Assembly (NCBI RefSeq): GCF_011090185.1
Contig: NZ_JAAFGS010000001.1
Location: 558,001-622,000 of the forward strand
Length of the DNA stretch: 64,000 nucleotides
Source: Saccharibacillus alkalitolerans
GTDB taxonomy: Bacteria; Bacillota; Bacilli; Paenibacillales; Paenibacillaceae
Direction: 5' to 3'
Below the pieces are notes generated by a model. It made no database searches. It was not told the origin of the DNA and worked only from the letters and a program-made list of their open reading frames with translations. This document shows, piece by piece, positions 1-8,845 of this stretch (positions within the stretch are counted from its first letter, which is position 1; each line of letters starts with the position of its first letter). The position numbers were made by a program, and so were the translations under genes.

Positions 1-1873
1 CAGCTCCGTCGTGCCGAAGCTGCAGCTCGTGCCGCTCGATCTCGATGGAAGCGGCACGGGCATCGACGTGTTCGCCATGTTCATATACGACGGTCCGTCC
101 GTCGGCTCCGTCAACGACAATCTGCTCATTCTTACCGTAAAGCCGGGCTGGATGCTCGACAACATGAAAGCGCTTAACCTTGTGTCGGAACGCAAAAACG
201 ATCTGCTGTTTCTGGCGGACGGAAGCGGCCGTATTTTGCTGTCGACCGCCGGAGATCTGCCGGAAGGACTGGACGCGCGAAGCGAGCTGCTGCCGAAGAT
301 CGCGTCTTCGAATCCGACGCTGGGCTCGTTTCCTTACGACAGCGGAGGCCAGAGGTACAAAGTCACTTATCTGAACCGGGCGACGAACAATTGGCAGATC
401 GTCAGCCTGCAGAATGCGGACGAAGTGCTGGGCAGCGTTCGGCAGATGAAGTGGACGGAAGCGGTCGTGCTGCTGTCCGCGGTGACGTTCGCGGTGCTGC
501 TGTCCGTGCTGTTCGCGCTGCGGCTGTACAAGCCGGTCGGGCAGCTGCTGTCGCTGGTTCCGGAGAGCGGGCGTCCCGCCGCGCGCGCCGGCGACGAGCT
601 GACGCTGATCGCGGCGAACGTGACCGAAATGGCCGGGCGGCTCAAAGGGCTGGAGCAGGAGAGGGCTTCGCAGTCCAATATTGCCAAAAGCTATCATCTG
701 CGCAGCCTGATTGGCGCAAGCGAAAGCTTGGACGAAGCGGCGTTTGCGCGCCTTCGCGAACAGTACGGACTCGACGTGTCCGTCGGCGCGCCGATGAGAC
801 TGGCGCTGGCGCAGATCGACGATCTGCAGGGGCTCGCCGGCCGGCCGGGTTCCCGGATGGAATCGCTGCTGGCGTTCGCGGTGGCGAACGTGGGCCAGGA
901 GCTGCTGCGGGAGTTCGGTTCCTGCGAAGCCGCGGAACTGAAAAGCGGGCATCTCCTCTTTATCGTCGGCGCGGAGCCTCGGGAACTGGACCGCCTCGGC
1001 GAGCGGTTCCGCGAACTGCAGGAGACGATCCGGCAGTATTACCGGACGTCGTTTACCGTGACGCTGACCGAACCCTTCTCCGATTACCGCGCGATCACGC
1101 CGATGTATCAGCAGGCCGTGCGCCATTCCGGCTACCGGATGATTTTGGGCCGCGGCTCGGTGATCGAGCCCGAGCAAATCCGAAATAACGAGGAGCGCGA
1201 AGCGCTGGAAATTCCGCAGGAACTGGAACGCCGGCTGAGCGAGGGGCTCAAAAGCGGCCGGCTCGAAGACGCGGAGCAGGCCGTGCGGAGCTGGCGGACG
1301 ACGCTGTCGGGCTTCAGCGCCGAAAACACGTTTTCCGCGGTGCTGCATTTGACGGTGACGCTCAGCGGCACGCTGGGCGAATTGAACCGCAACAATCTGC
1401 ATCCGCTGCCGGTCAATCTGCAGACCGTCAACCGGCGCATTTTGGAAAAGGAAACGCTGGACGAGATCGAAGAGGCGCTGCTGGAGATCGTGCGGGAAGT
1501 ATGCGGGCGAGGCCGCAGCGGGAGAGAAGACAAAAGCCGCCTGCTCGCCGAGACGGTCAAAGAGATCATCGACAAGCATTACGCCGATCCGGACCTCAAC
1601 GTGCAGCGGATCGCCGACATGCTGAAGGTCAGCACCATTTATCTCGGCCAGACGTTCAAGACGGAAGAAGGGCAGACGGTCGTCGACCGCATCAACGCTA
1701 CCCGATTGGCGCGGGCCAAAGATTACCTGGAGCAGCAGAGCCTGACCGTGACCGAGATCATGCAAAAAGTCGGATTCGGCAACGAAAGCTACTTTTACCG
1801 GCTGTTCAAAAAACGCTACGGCGCGACCCCGAAAGAATACCGGCTGAAATCGGCGATCGAGCGCAGCACATAG
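1..1873 (+). CDS. Membrane-bound AraC-family regulator (5' end missing)
   Basis: The frame is open to the left edge, so the N terminus is missing. The visible part has the end of an extracellular Cache-like sensor region, a hydrophobic segment about 50 codons before position 600 (AVVLLSAVTFAVLLSVLFAL), a cytoplasmic linker, and a C-terminal AraC double helix-turn-helix over the last ~100 residues with the typical ending GFGNESYFYRLFKKRYGATPKEYR. Proteins of this build in Paenibacillaceae sit next to LplB/YtcP/LplA sugar importers, as here, and are thought to sense an extracellular sugar or binding-protein complex and activate the adjacent transporter. The target of this one is inferred only from its position. 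Confidence 0.88.
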   Translation, partial: SSVVPKLQLVPLDLDGSGTGIDVFAMFIYDGPSVGSVNDNLLILTVKPGWMLDNMKALNLVSERKNDLLFLADGSGRILLSTAGDLPEGLDARSELLPKIASSNPTLGSFPYDSGGQRYKVTYLNRATNNWQIVSLQNADEVLGSVRQMKWTEAVVLLSAVTFAVLLSVLFALRLYKPVGQLLSLVPESGRPAARAGDELTLIAANVTEMAGRLKGLEQERASQSNIAKSYHLRSLIGASESLDEAAFARLREQYGLDVSVGAPMRLALAQIDDLQGLAGRPGSRMESLLAFAVANVGQELLREFGSCEAAELKSGHLLFIVGAEPRELDRLGERFRELQETIRQYYRTSFTVTLTEPFSDYRAITPMYQQAVRHSGYRMILGRGSVIEPEQIRNNEEREALEIPQELERRLSEGLKSGRLEDAEQAVRSWRTTLSGFSAENTFSAVLHLTVTLSGTLGELNRNNLHPLPVNLQTVNRRILEKETLDEIEEALLEIVREVCGRGRSGREDKSRLLAETVKEIIDKHYADPDLNVQRIADMLKVSTIYLGQTFKTEEGQTVVDRINATRLARAKDYLEQQSLTVTEIMQKVGFGNESYFYRLFKKRYGATPKEYRLKSAIERST

Positions 1874-1931
1874 TCTTGAACTTTTCGTTTATGCCCGGCG
1901 GTTTCGGCCGCGCAGCAGGCCCGTGCAGCAG

Positions 1932-1962
1932 GCCCGCAGCCCTTACCGGATGCGGGCTTTTG
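1932..1962 (+). terminator. Probable terminator after the AraC regulator
   Basis: An inverted repeat GCCCGCA / TGCGGGC (7 bp arms) is followed by CTTTTG. The T tract is short, so strength is uncertain, and read-through into the transporter genes is possible. Confidence 0.45.
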
Positions 1963-2055
1963 TCATGTCCCGCCTCCCGGACCGCTCGCTCTGCCGCAGC
2001 CGGACTTTGTTCGCCGCGCTGCCCGGGAATCCGCGCCGTTACAGCTTTTCGGGAA

Positions 2056-2116
2056 CTGTACAGCGGGATAGTACAGCAATTATGGCATTGTACAGTAACG
2101 AATGATAGCGCTTTCC
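2056..2116 (+). promoter_or_regulatory. Operator-like repeats and cre-like site before the ABC importer
   Basis: Three copies of (T/A)GTACAG occur at 2057, 2070 and 2089, the first inside the palindrome CTGTACAG. They are followed by TGATAGCGCTTTCC (2103-2116), which fits the CcpA cre consensus TGWAANCGNTNWCA at all but two positions. I infer control by the upstream AraC protein through the repeats and catabolite repression through the cre. No clear -35/-10 pair could be fixed. Confidence 0.5.
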
Positions 2117-2241
2117 TCTATCGTTGGAGATGCGAAAGCCGCAGCCTTCGCCGGATATGCGCCGGAGAAGATTCGCCCAAAGAAAGCCAACGAAGAAGAA
2201 ACCCGAAGGAACGCTGGACAAAAGGGAAAGGAGCTGGAGAC

Positions 2242-3225
2242 ATGTCGGACAAAGTATCGCTCGCGGCGAAGACCTCCCAAGCGCCCGCCGAAGCCAAGCC
2301 GCGCAAATCGTGGCTTGCCAGGGAGCTTCGCCATTTCCGCAACAACCGGGAACTGTTTCTGCTGTCGCTGCCGGGCATCTTGTACAAATTGATTTTTGCC
2401 TACATTCCCATGATCGGCATCATCATCGCCTTTAAGAACTATCGCTACGATCTGGGCATCTTCGGCAGCAAATGGGTGGGGCTGGACAATTTCCGCTATC
2501 TGTTCTCGACGGACACCGCTTGGAGAATCACCCGCAACACGGTGCTGTACAATGCGGCGTACATCCTGATTACGCTGGTCGCCGCGCTTCTGCTGGCCGT
2601 GCTGCTGAACGAAGTCAAAGCCAAATGGAGCCGCTTTTACCAGACCGCGCTGTTTCTGCCGCATTTTCTGTCTTGGGTGCTGGTCGGCTACATCGCGTAC
2701 GCGTTTTTGAACCACGCCGACGGCTTCGTCAACCGTACGCTGATGGCGATGGGGTTCGATCCGGTCAGCTGGTACCAGAACGCCGGCGCCTGGCCGTTCA
2801 TTCTGGTCACCGTGCATTTATGGAAAGTGATCGGGTTCAATACCCTCATTTATTTCGCCGGCATCATGGGCATCAACAGCGAATATTACGAAGCGGCGAG
2901 AATCGACGGCGCGACCAAGCGGCAGATGGCGCTCAAGATCACCGTTCCGCTGCTGAGCCCGCTGATCGTCATCCTGCTCATTCTGTCGATCGGCAGCATG
3001 TTCCGCGGCGACTTCGGTCTGCATTATTTTATCCCGAACAACTCGGGCTTCCTGTACGGGTCGACGGATATTATCGACACGTACGTGTACCGCGCCCTGC
3101 GCGAAGTCGGCAACGTCGGCATGTCGGCGGCTACCGGGCTGTATCAATCGGTCGTCGGGCTGATTCTGGTGCTGTCCGCCAACGCGATCGTCAAAAAGAT
3201 CAATCCCGATCATTCGCTCTGGTAA
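2242..3225 (+). CDS. Sugar ABC transporter permease, LplB type
   Basis: This is a 327-residue inner-membrane permease of the MalF/LplB (binding-protein-dependent transport, CUT1) class. It has a polar N terminus, six hydrophobic segments, and the EAA loop EYYEAARIDGATKRQMALKI that contacts an ATPase. The ATG is chosen because AAAGGAGCTGG lies just upstream; the frame is open further 5' but without family similarity. It is followed 18 bp later by the second permease and then the lipoprotein, the standard LplB-YtcP-LplA trio. As usual for this type no ATPase is encoded here, so a shared MsmX-like ATPase elsewhere is expected. Confidence 0.93.
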   Translation: MSDKVSLAAKTSQAPAEAKPRKSWLARELRHFRNNRELFLLSLPGILYKLIFAYIPMIGIIIAFKNYRYDLGIFGSKWVGLDNFRYLFSTDTAWRITRNTVLYNAAYILITLVAALLLAVLLNEVKAKWSRFYQTALFLPHFLSWVLVGYIAYAFLNHADGFVNRTLMAMGFDPVSWYQNAGAWPFILVTVHLWKVIGFNTLIYFAGIMGINSEYYEAARIDGATKRQMALKITVPLLSPLIVILLILSIGSMFRGDFGLHYFIPNNSGFLYGSTDIIDTYVYRALREVGNVGMSAATGLYQSVVGLILVLSANAIVKKINPDHSLW

Positions 3226-3243
3226 AACGAAAGGAGGAAGCTT

Positions 3244-4131
3244 ATGGCGCGCCAAAAAATCGAGTTGTCCAAAGTCGCGATCAATCTGTTGTTCACGCTG
3301 CTGTCGCTGGCCGTCGTGCTGCCGTTCGTGCTCGTCATTTCCGTGTCGCTGACCGACGAGAAATCGCTGACCGAGTTCGGCTACCGCTTTATTCCGGAAA
3401 CGTTCAGCCTCGAAGCGTATCGCTATATGCTGGATTCGCCGGAAGTGCTGCTGCGGGCGTACGGCGTCACTTTGACGATCACCGTGGTCGGCGCGGCGCT
3501 CGGGCTGCTGCTGACGGCGATGACCGCCTACGTCATTTCGAGAACCGACTACCGCTATAACCGGATCACCACGTTTTACGTCTTTTTCACCATGCTGTTC
3601 AGCGGAGGGCTGGTCCCGACCTACATCTTGATCACCCAGTATCTGCATCTCAAAGACAGCCTGCTGGCGCTGATCCTGCCTATCCTGCTGTCGCCGTTCA
3701 ATATTATGGTCATGAAAGGCTTCATGTCCAAGATTCCGCTGGAAATCATCGAGTCGGCGAAGATCGACGGCGCGCGCGAGTTTCGAATCTTTTTCCGGAT
3801 CGTGCTGCCCCTGTCGCTGCCGGCGCTGGCCACGCTCGGACTGCTGATCTCCTTTACTTACTGGAACGAATGGTTCAACGCCATGCTCTACATCGACGAT
3901 CCGAACAAGGTGCCGCTGCAATTGCTGCTGGTGCGGACGCTGAACAGCATCGAATTTCTCACGTCGAACTCGGAATTCACGCAGCAGCTCGGCATCGACC
4001 TGTCCGCGTTTCCGAACAATTCGGCCCGGATGGCCATCGCGGTGCTTGCGGGCGGGCCGATGCTGGTCATCTTCCCGTTCTTCCAGCGCTTTTTCGTGAA
4101 AGGGCTTACGGTCGGTTCGCTTAAGGGCTGA
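3244..4131 (+). CDS. Sugar ABC transporter permease, YtcP type
   Basis: A 295-residue partner permease of the MalG/YtcP class with six predicted membrane segments and the EAA loop EIIESAKIDGAREFRIFFRI. It starts at an ATG after AGGAGG, 18 bp after the first permease, so the two are in one operon. It would form the heterodimeric channel with the upstream protein and is fed by the lipoprotein encoded next. The substrate is not evident; members of this family carry oligosaccharides such as plant polysaccharide fragments. Confidence 0.93.
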   Translation: MARQKIELSKVAINLLFTLLSLAVVLPFVLVISVSLTDEKSLTEFGYRFIPETFSLEAYRYMLDSPEVLLRAYGVTLTITVVGAALGLLLTAMTAYVISRTDYRYNRITTFYVFFTMLFSGGLVPTYILITQYLHLKDSLLALILPILLSPFNIMVMKGFMSKIPLEIIESAKIDGAREFRIFFRIVLPLSLPALATLGLLISFTYWNEWFNAMLYIDDPNKVPLQLLLVRTLNSIEFLTSNSEFTQQLGIDLSAFPNNSARMAIAVLAGGPMLVIFPFFQRFFVKGLTVGSLKG

Positions 4132-4185
4132 CTTGGAGAAATAGCAAGGCAGGCGAAATTCAAGCAGACATGGGAGGTCGTACGA

Positions 4186-5685
4186 ATGGGAAAAAGAATG
4201 GTCAAGCTGTTGGCTCTTGCGGGATTGGCGGTCGCTCTGCTGTCGGGCTGCGGGAGCGGAAGCGGCGGCAGTACGGCGGCGGGAGAAGCGGACGAAAACG
4301 GGTTGAAGCCGGTTACCCTGACCTGGTATTACCCGCTGTCGCAGCTGCAGGCGGATCAGAATAAAGTGGAAGACGCCGTGAACGCCATCACGCGGAAGAA
4401 GATCAACGCGACCGTCAAATTGATGCCGGTGCCGGTGGGAGACTACGTGCAGAAGATGAATACGGTGCTGGCGTCGGGCGAAAAATTCGATATTCTCTGG
4501 ACGGGTTACATGCTGAAGCCGGAAGAGCTGGTGCGCAAAGGCGCGATCCGGCCGATGACCGAGCTGCTGGACGAATACGCGCCGGAGCTGAAAAAGGACG
4601 TGCCGCAGACGATGTGGGACGGGCTTACGGTCGACGGCGATATCTACGCGATCCCCAATCAGCAGATCAACGGCGGACGCTACGGCTACATTATCAAAAA
4701 GGAACTGGCCGACAAGTACAAGCTGGACGCGGCTTCGCTGAAAGAGGTCGAAGATATCGAGCCTTTCCTCGCCCAGATCAAAGAAAACGAGCCGGATATT
4801 ATCCCGTTCGGCAATTTCGGCGGCAACTTCGACTTCAACGCGCAGATGTACGGCAAAGGCTTCTGGTCGGTGCCGGGGCTGGACGGACATTTTTACATCA
4901 AAAAAGACGATCCGACCTATCAGCTGCACCGCTATCCGGAGGAGGAGCTGGACATCTACCGACTGGCGAACAAATGGTATGACGCGGGCTATATTTACAA
5001 GGATGCGGCGACGGCGAAAAACACGGACTTCATGGCCAAAGGTAAGATCGGAACCGAGTTCAATCTCGTCATGAAGCCCGGAATCGAGGCCGAAGTCAAA
5101 GCGAAAAACGGCGGCAACGACGTCGTTATCGCGCCGCTCAGCGGCTGGTATTCCAACGGTTATTCCGCGACGACTAACCAATCGCTCAGCCGCACGTCGG
5201 AGAATCCGGAACGGGCGATGATGCTGCTCAATCTGGTGAATACGGACAAAGAACTGTACAATCTGCTCTGCAACGGCATCGAAGGCGAGCATTACAAAAA
5301 GCTGGAGGGCGAGTATATCGAAGCGCTGCCCGATTCCCGGTACAGACCGAACGCGGATTGGGTATTCGGAAGCGTGTTCAACTCGTATCTGAAGGAAGGA
5401 CAGCCGGAAGACGTCTGGGAAGAAACGAAGAAAATCAACGAAAGCGCGGACTTGAATCCCGTAGGCGCATTCAAATTCAATTCCGAGCCGGTCAGCACCG
5501 AGATCGCCAACCTGAACGCCGTCTGGGACGAGTACAAGCGCGGCATCATCACCGGCACGCTGAACTTCGACGAGACGTGGCCGGGACTGCATACGAAGCT
5601 CAAAGAAGCGGGCGAAGACCGCTACGCGGAAGAAGTGACGAAGCAGTTCGAGCAGTTTTTGCGGGAGTCCGGACTGAAAAAATGA
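4186..5685 (+). CDS. Sugar ABC transporter substrate-binding lipoprotein
   Basis: A 499-residue extracellular solute-binding protein (family 1, LplA-like). The N terminus has a positively charged start, a hydrophobic stretch and the lipobox LLSGC, with a Gly/Ser-rich linker after the cysteine, so it is a membrane-anchored lipoprotein. Length and the DUF3502-like C-terminal part with NLNAVWDEY fit Paenibacillus LplA-type proteins. It closes the importer operon and is followed by a strong terminator. Ligand unknown; by analogy a plant-derived oligosaccharide. Confidence 0.92.
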   Translation: MGKRMVKLLALAGLAVALLSGCGSGSGGSTAAGEADENGLKPVTLTWYYPLSQLQADQNKVEDAVNAITRKKINATVKLMPVPVGDYVQKMNTVLASGEKFDILWTGYMLKPEELVRKGAIRPMTELLDEYAPELKKDVPQTMWDGLTVDGDIYAIPNQQINGGRYGYIIKKELADKYKLDAASLKEVEDIEPFLAQIKENEPDIIPFGNFGGNFDFNAQMYGKGFWSVPGLDGHFYIKKDDPTYQLHRYPEEELDIYRLANKWYDAGYIYKDAATAKNTDFMAKGKIGTEFNLVMKPGIEAEVKAKNGGNDVVIAPLSGWYSNGYSATTNQSLSRTSENPERAMMLLNLVNTDKELYNLLCNGIEGEHYKKLEGEYIEALPDSRYRPNADWVFGSVFNSYLKEGQPEDVWEETKKINESADLNPVGAFKFNSEPVSTEIANLNAVWDEYKRGIITGTLNFDETWPGLHTKLKEAGEDRYAEEVTKQFEQFLRESGLKK

Positions 5686-5823
5686 CCCGGGCGGCTTGCA
5701 TGCCTCAGCGGGAGAAGGGACGGGGAGCGCGATGCCGCGAATAGAACGGCCGACGCTCCGCGAAGGCTCCGTTTCCCGCGGAACGGGAAATTACCGGCAG
5801 GGATGGGGAAGTTAGCGGACGAC

Positions 5824-5858
5824 AAAAGCCGCGCGGCGGTGCCGTGCGGCTTTTTTTT
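5824..5858 (+). terminator. Rho-independent terminator of the ABC importer operon
   Basis: GCCGCGCGGC-GGT-GCCGTGCGGC (10-bp stem, one G-U pair) is followed by eight T residues. Confidence 0.9.
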
Positions 5859-5913
5859 GCGTTCCTGCTTTGCGGTTTCGGCGCGCAGCCGTATACCGCG
5901 CGGCGCCGCCCGC

Positions 5914-6951
5914 TTAAGAGCGGGACTGCGTCTGGACTTCCGGCTCCGCGTTCAGGCCGAACGCTTCGGCCACGAGGCGCACCGACTTCAGGCGGGCGTC
6001 GAAATCGTGGATCGACGAGACGATCATCAGCTCGTCGGTCCGGTATTCTTCGGAAAGCTGAAGCAGCCGCGCTTTGACCTGTTCGGGCGTGCCGACGACG
6101 CGGTAAGCGCGGGTCGCGGCGATCTGCTCGCGGTCGTACGGGGTATACGGATAGTCCATGGCCGTCTGCACGGACGGCAGATAAGGCAGTTCCATGCCTT
6201 TGTACATGGCGAGGAAGAACAGATCGGAGCTCGAAGCGAGCTGCTCGGCTTCTTCTTCGGTATCGGCGCAGACGACGGTAATCGCGGCAAGCGATTTCGG
6301 TACCTGCGACATCAGGGAAGGCTCGAAGTTGTCATGGTAAAATTCCGTCGCTTCCGCTCCGCCCGGCGTGCCGAAGAACTGGGCGAACGCGTAGGAGGCG
6401 CCGGTCTGAGCGGCCAGACGGGCGGTGCCGCCGCTGGAACCGAGCAGCCACAGTTGGGGCGAGGTATCGACCGAAGGCGAAACGCTCAGGCCCGCGAAGC
6501 GATGGTCGGCGGGTACGGCGTCGTTCAGATAAGCGATCAGATCGATGATCTGCTGCGGATACGGGTCGGCGCTGTGATAATGGCCTTCCTGAAGCGCCCG
6601 CGTGGACAGCGGCCGTCCTCCGGGAGCGCGGCCTACGCCGAGGTCGATCCTCCCCGGGTACAGAGCCTCGAGCAGCCGGAAATTCTCCGCTACCTTATAA
6701 GCGCTGTAATGCGGGAGCATGATGCCTCCGGAACCGAGCCGGATGCGCGACGTGTTGGCGGCCAGATGGGCGATCAGCACTTCCGGGCTGGAATGGGCGA
6801 GCGCCTTCGAACTGTGATGCTCCGATACCCAGAAGCGGCTGTAGCCGAGCTTGTCCGCTTCCACGGCGAGGCGAGTCGTCGCCTGCAGCGCTTCCTTGGG
6901 ACCGGAGCCTTCCGTAATGGTCGATTGATCGAGAATGCCGAGCTTAAGCAT
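5914..6951 (-). CDS. LLM-class flavin-dependent monooxygenase
   Basis: A 345-residue luciferase-like flavin oxidoreductase of the MsnO8/alkanal-monooxygenase-like group. Recognisable parts are LGILDQS at the N terminus, the WVSEHHSS strand-turn, the LGSGGIMLPHY segment and DLGVGRAPGG, all typical of this subfamily that uses FMN supplied by a separate reductase. The start MLKLGIL is preferred over an ATG nine codons earlier because GAGAGGGG lies about 8 bases upstream of it. It is a monocistronic gene divergent from the serine hydrolase; the substrate is unknown. Confidence 0.88.
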   Translation of the reverse strand: MLKLGILDQSTITEGSGPKEALQATTRLAVEADKLGYSRFWVSEHHSSKALAHSSPEVLIAHLAANTSRIRLGSGGIMLPHYSAYKVAENFRLLEALYPGRIDLGVGRAPGGRPLSTRALQEGHYHSADPYPQQIIDLIAYLNDAVPADHRFAGLSVSPSVDTSPQLWLLGSSGGTARLAAQTGASYAFAQFFGTPGGAEATEFYHDNFEPSLMSQVPKSLAAITVVCADTEEEAEQLASSSDLFFLAMYKGMELPYLPSVQTAMDYPYTPYDREQIAATRAYRVVGTPEQVKARLLQLSEEYRTDELMIVSSIHDFDARLKSVRLVAEAFGLNAEPEVQTQSRS

Positions 6952-7064
6952 GTATGGGTTCCCCTCTCGAAGCTTCATCGCAAGCGATGAGGCCGATCAT
7001 AAATTTTGCTGAAGCGTCAGCCGCTTCGTGCCTCGGCAGGCGGGGCAGACGGCTGTACCTAATC

Positions 7065-7137
7065 ATTTGATACCTCAACTATTATATCAAATTCGTAAAC
7101 GATCGTCAAAATAATACTAACTATATAAAATATAGTT
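7065..7137. promoter_or_regulatory. Two palindromes in the divergent control region
   Basis: ATTTGATA-N12-TATCAAAT (7065-7092) has perfect 8-bp arms, and AACTATA-TAAAA-TATAGTT (7119-7137) has perfect 7-bp arms. They lie between the flavin monooxygenase (minus strand) and the serine hydrolase (plus strand) in an AT-rich stretch. Both look like dimeric repressor operators; the second resembles sites of HxlR/MarR-type regulators. No cognate regulator is adjacent. Confidence 0.5.
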
Positions 7138-7275
7138 CGTTCGGATTTCTTCCGGATGACGAACGTTGACGATTCGCACAACTATTCGGCCTTGAGTCTG
7201 TATATATACGTGACGGCATCGAAGACCGAATTGGCGCGCCGATGCGCCGGAATGACGACAGGGGGATTCAAAAAG

Positions 7276-8730
7276 ATGATCACAAAGCGGAAAAAAGGCT
7301 CGGGATGGACCCGAATCGCGTTAAGTGCCGGGATGGCGCTGATCGTGGCGGCGGGCGTCATGCCTGTGCAGGCGGCGGAGGCCGCGGGGAAAGAAAGCTT
7401 GCAGGCGGCCGTGCCGACAGGCGCAGCTTCGATTCAAGCCGAGATCGACGGACGGCCCGCGCAGTGGGGAGACAGCGTCTATACTTACCGTTCGCTGACT
7501 TACGTGCCGGTGCGGGAAGGCGCCGTTTCGCTGGGAGCCCGGGTGAAGTGGGACAAAGCGCAGCGGGCCGCGATCGTGACGCTGAACGGCGACGAGCTGC
7601 TGTACCGGCCGGATTCGGAGACGGTCTCGGTCAACGGATACGAATTGAAGATGCCGGGCACGACCCGCTACGTCGGAGGGATCTTGACCGTTCCGCTGCG
7701 CGGGTTGACGGAGCCTCTCCGAGCAAGCGTCAATCCGGTCTCGAGCGGCGGCGTGCTGAATTTGTCGCTGAAGACGGACGCCGCGACCGTCTTCGACGCG
7801 AAGCTGGAAGCCGTCAACGCCTATCTGAAAGAAAAAGAGTATTCGGGCAGCGTGCTGATCGCTCAAGACGGCAAAGTGTTGATGCGCAAGGCGTACGGCT
7901 TGTCCACGGACACGACGACCGTTCGGCCGACGGATCAGATGCGGCTCGGTTCGCTCACCAAAGCCTTTACCGCCGCTTCCATTCTGAAGCTTGAGGAAGA
8001 GGGCAAGCTGAGCACCGACGATACGCTTGCCCGGCATATCCCCGACTACCCGCGGGGCGACGAAATCAAGCTGTCGATGCTGCTGTCGCACACGTCGGGC
8101 ATCGCGCTGAACTTTGTCCGCAAGGAAGGGACGCCGCTCTCGGAGACGGTGGAAGAAATCAAAAAAAGCCCGCTTAAGTTCGCTCCCGGCACCGATTACA
8201 TGTACAGCAACAGCGGCTATGTGCTGCTGGCCTACATCATCGAGCAGACTTCGGGAATGAGCTATGCGGACTTTGTGCAGACGCGAATCCTGGACCCGCT
8301 CGGCATGAAACACAGCGGCACGGCCACCCGGCAGACGAAGACGCCGACCGGCTACGAATACGATTGGCAGACGGCGGCATGGAACCCGGTAGGTTATTAC
8401 TTCTCGCCTTCCGGCACCGGCAGCCTCTATTCCACGCTCGACGACATGCTGATCTGGTCGCAGGCGCTGAGCGCCGGCAAGGTTCTGTCGGAAGAGACGA
8501 TGGAGCGCATGTATACGACGAGCCCTTACAAAAACTACGGTTACGGCTGGCATGTCGACGGTCAAGGTTCGGATCGGGTGGCGTTCCACAGCGGCGGCGG
8601 AGACGGTTATACGACGGGGATCCGGCGCGGACTGAATGACGGCACGGTCATCATTCTGCTGAGCAACCACGGCGGCCTCGACACCAATGCCATGACCGCC
8701 AAAATTCGGGAGCTGGCTTTCGGGCAGTAA
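7276..8730 (+). CDS. Secreted serine hydrolase with stalk domain (beta-lactamase family)
   Basis: A 484-residue exported protein: signal peptide ending near VQAAEAAG, a copper-amine-oxidase-N-like stalk domain at about residues 52-160 (SLTYVPVRE, LTVPLRGLTEPL), then a class C beta-lactamase-related (DUF302/AmpC-like serine hydrolase) domain. Catalytic motifs are present: SLTK at 226-229, YSN at 310 and HSGGG at 438. The ATG is chosen because AGGGGGATT precedes it. Such proteins are usually esterases or D-aminopeptidases rather than true beta-lactamases, so a wall- or peptide-directed role is more likely than drug resistance. The stalk probably binds the cell wall. Confidence 0.9.
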   Translation: MITKRKKGSGWTRIALSAGMALIVAAGVMPVQAAEAAGKESLQAAVPTGAASIQAEIDGRPAQWGDSVYTYRSLTYVPVREGAVSLGARVKWDKAQRAAIVTLNGDELLYRPDSETVSVNGYELKMPGTTRYVGGILTVPLRGLTEPLRASVNPVSSGGVLNLSLKTDAATVFDAKLEAVNAYLKEKEYSGSVLIAQDGKVLMRKAYGLSTDTTTVRPTDQMRLGSLTKAFTAASILKLEEEGKLSTDDTLARHIPDYPRGDEIKLSMLLSHTSGIALNFVRKEGTPLSETVEEIKKSPLKFAPGTDYMYSNSGYVLLAYIIEQTSGMSYADFVQTRILDPLGMKHSGTATRQTKTPTGYEYDWQTAAWNPVGYYFSPSGTGSLYSTLDDMLIWSQALSAGKVLSEETMERMYTTSPYKNYGYGWHVDGQGSDRVAFHSGGGDGYTTGIRRGLNDGTVIILLSNHGGLDTNAMTAKIRELAFGQ

Positions 8731-8750
8731 AAGCGCGCGAACGCGGAGAA

Positions 8751-8776
8751 GCCGCCGGGGAAACCCGGCGGCTTTT
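8751..8776. terminator. Bidirectional terminator between serine hydrolase and SDR
   Basis: GCCGCCGGG-GAAA-CCCGGCGGC is a perfect 9-bp hairpin followed by TTTTC; it lies between converging genes. The A tract on the other side is weak, so it mainly serves the plus strand. Confidence 0.8.
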
Positions 8777-8845
8777 CGGTATTCCGATGGCGCTTCTGCG
8801 CCGAAGCGCCATCGTTCGCGATCTTAAGCCTACCTGCAAGGCCGA

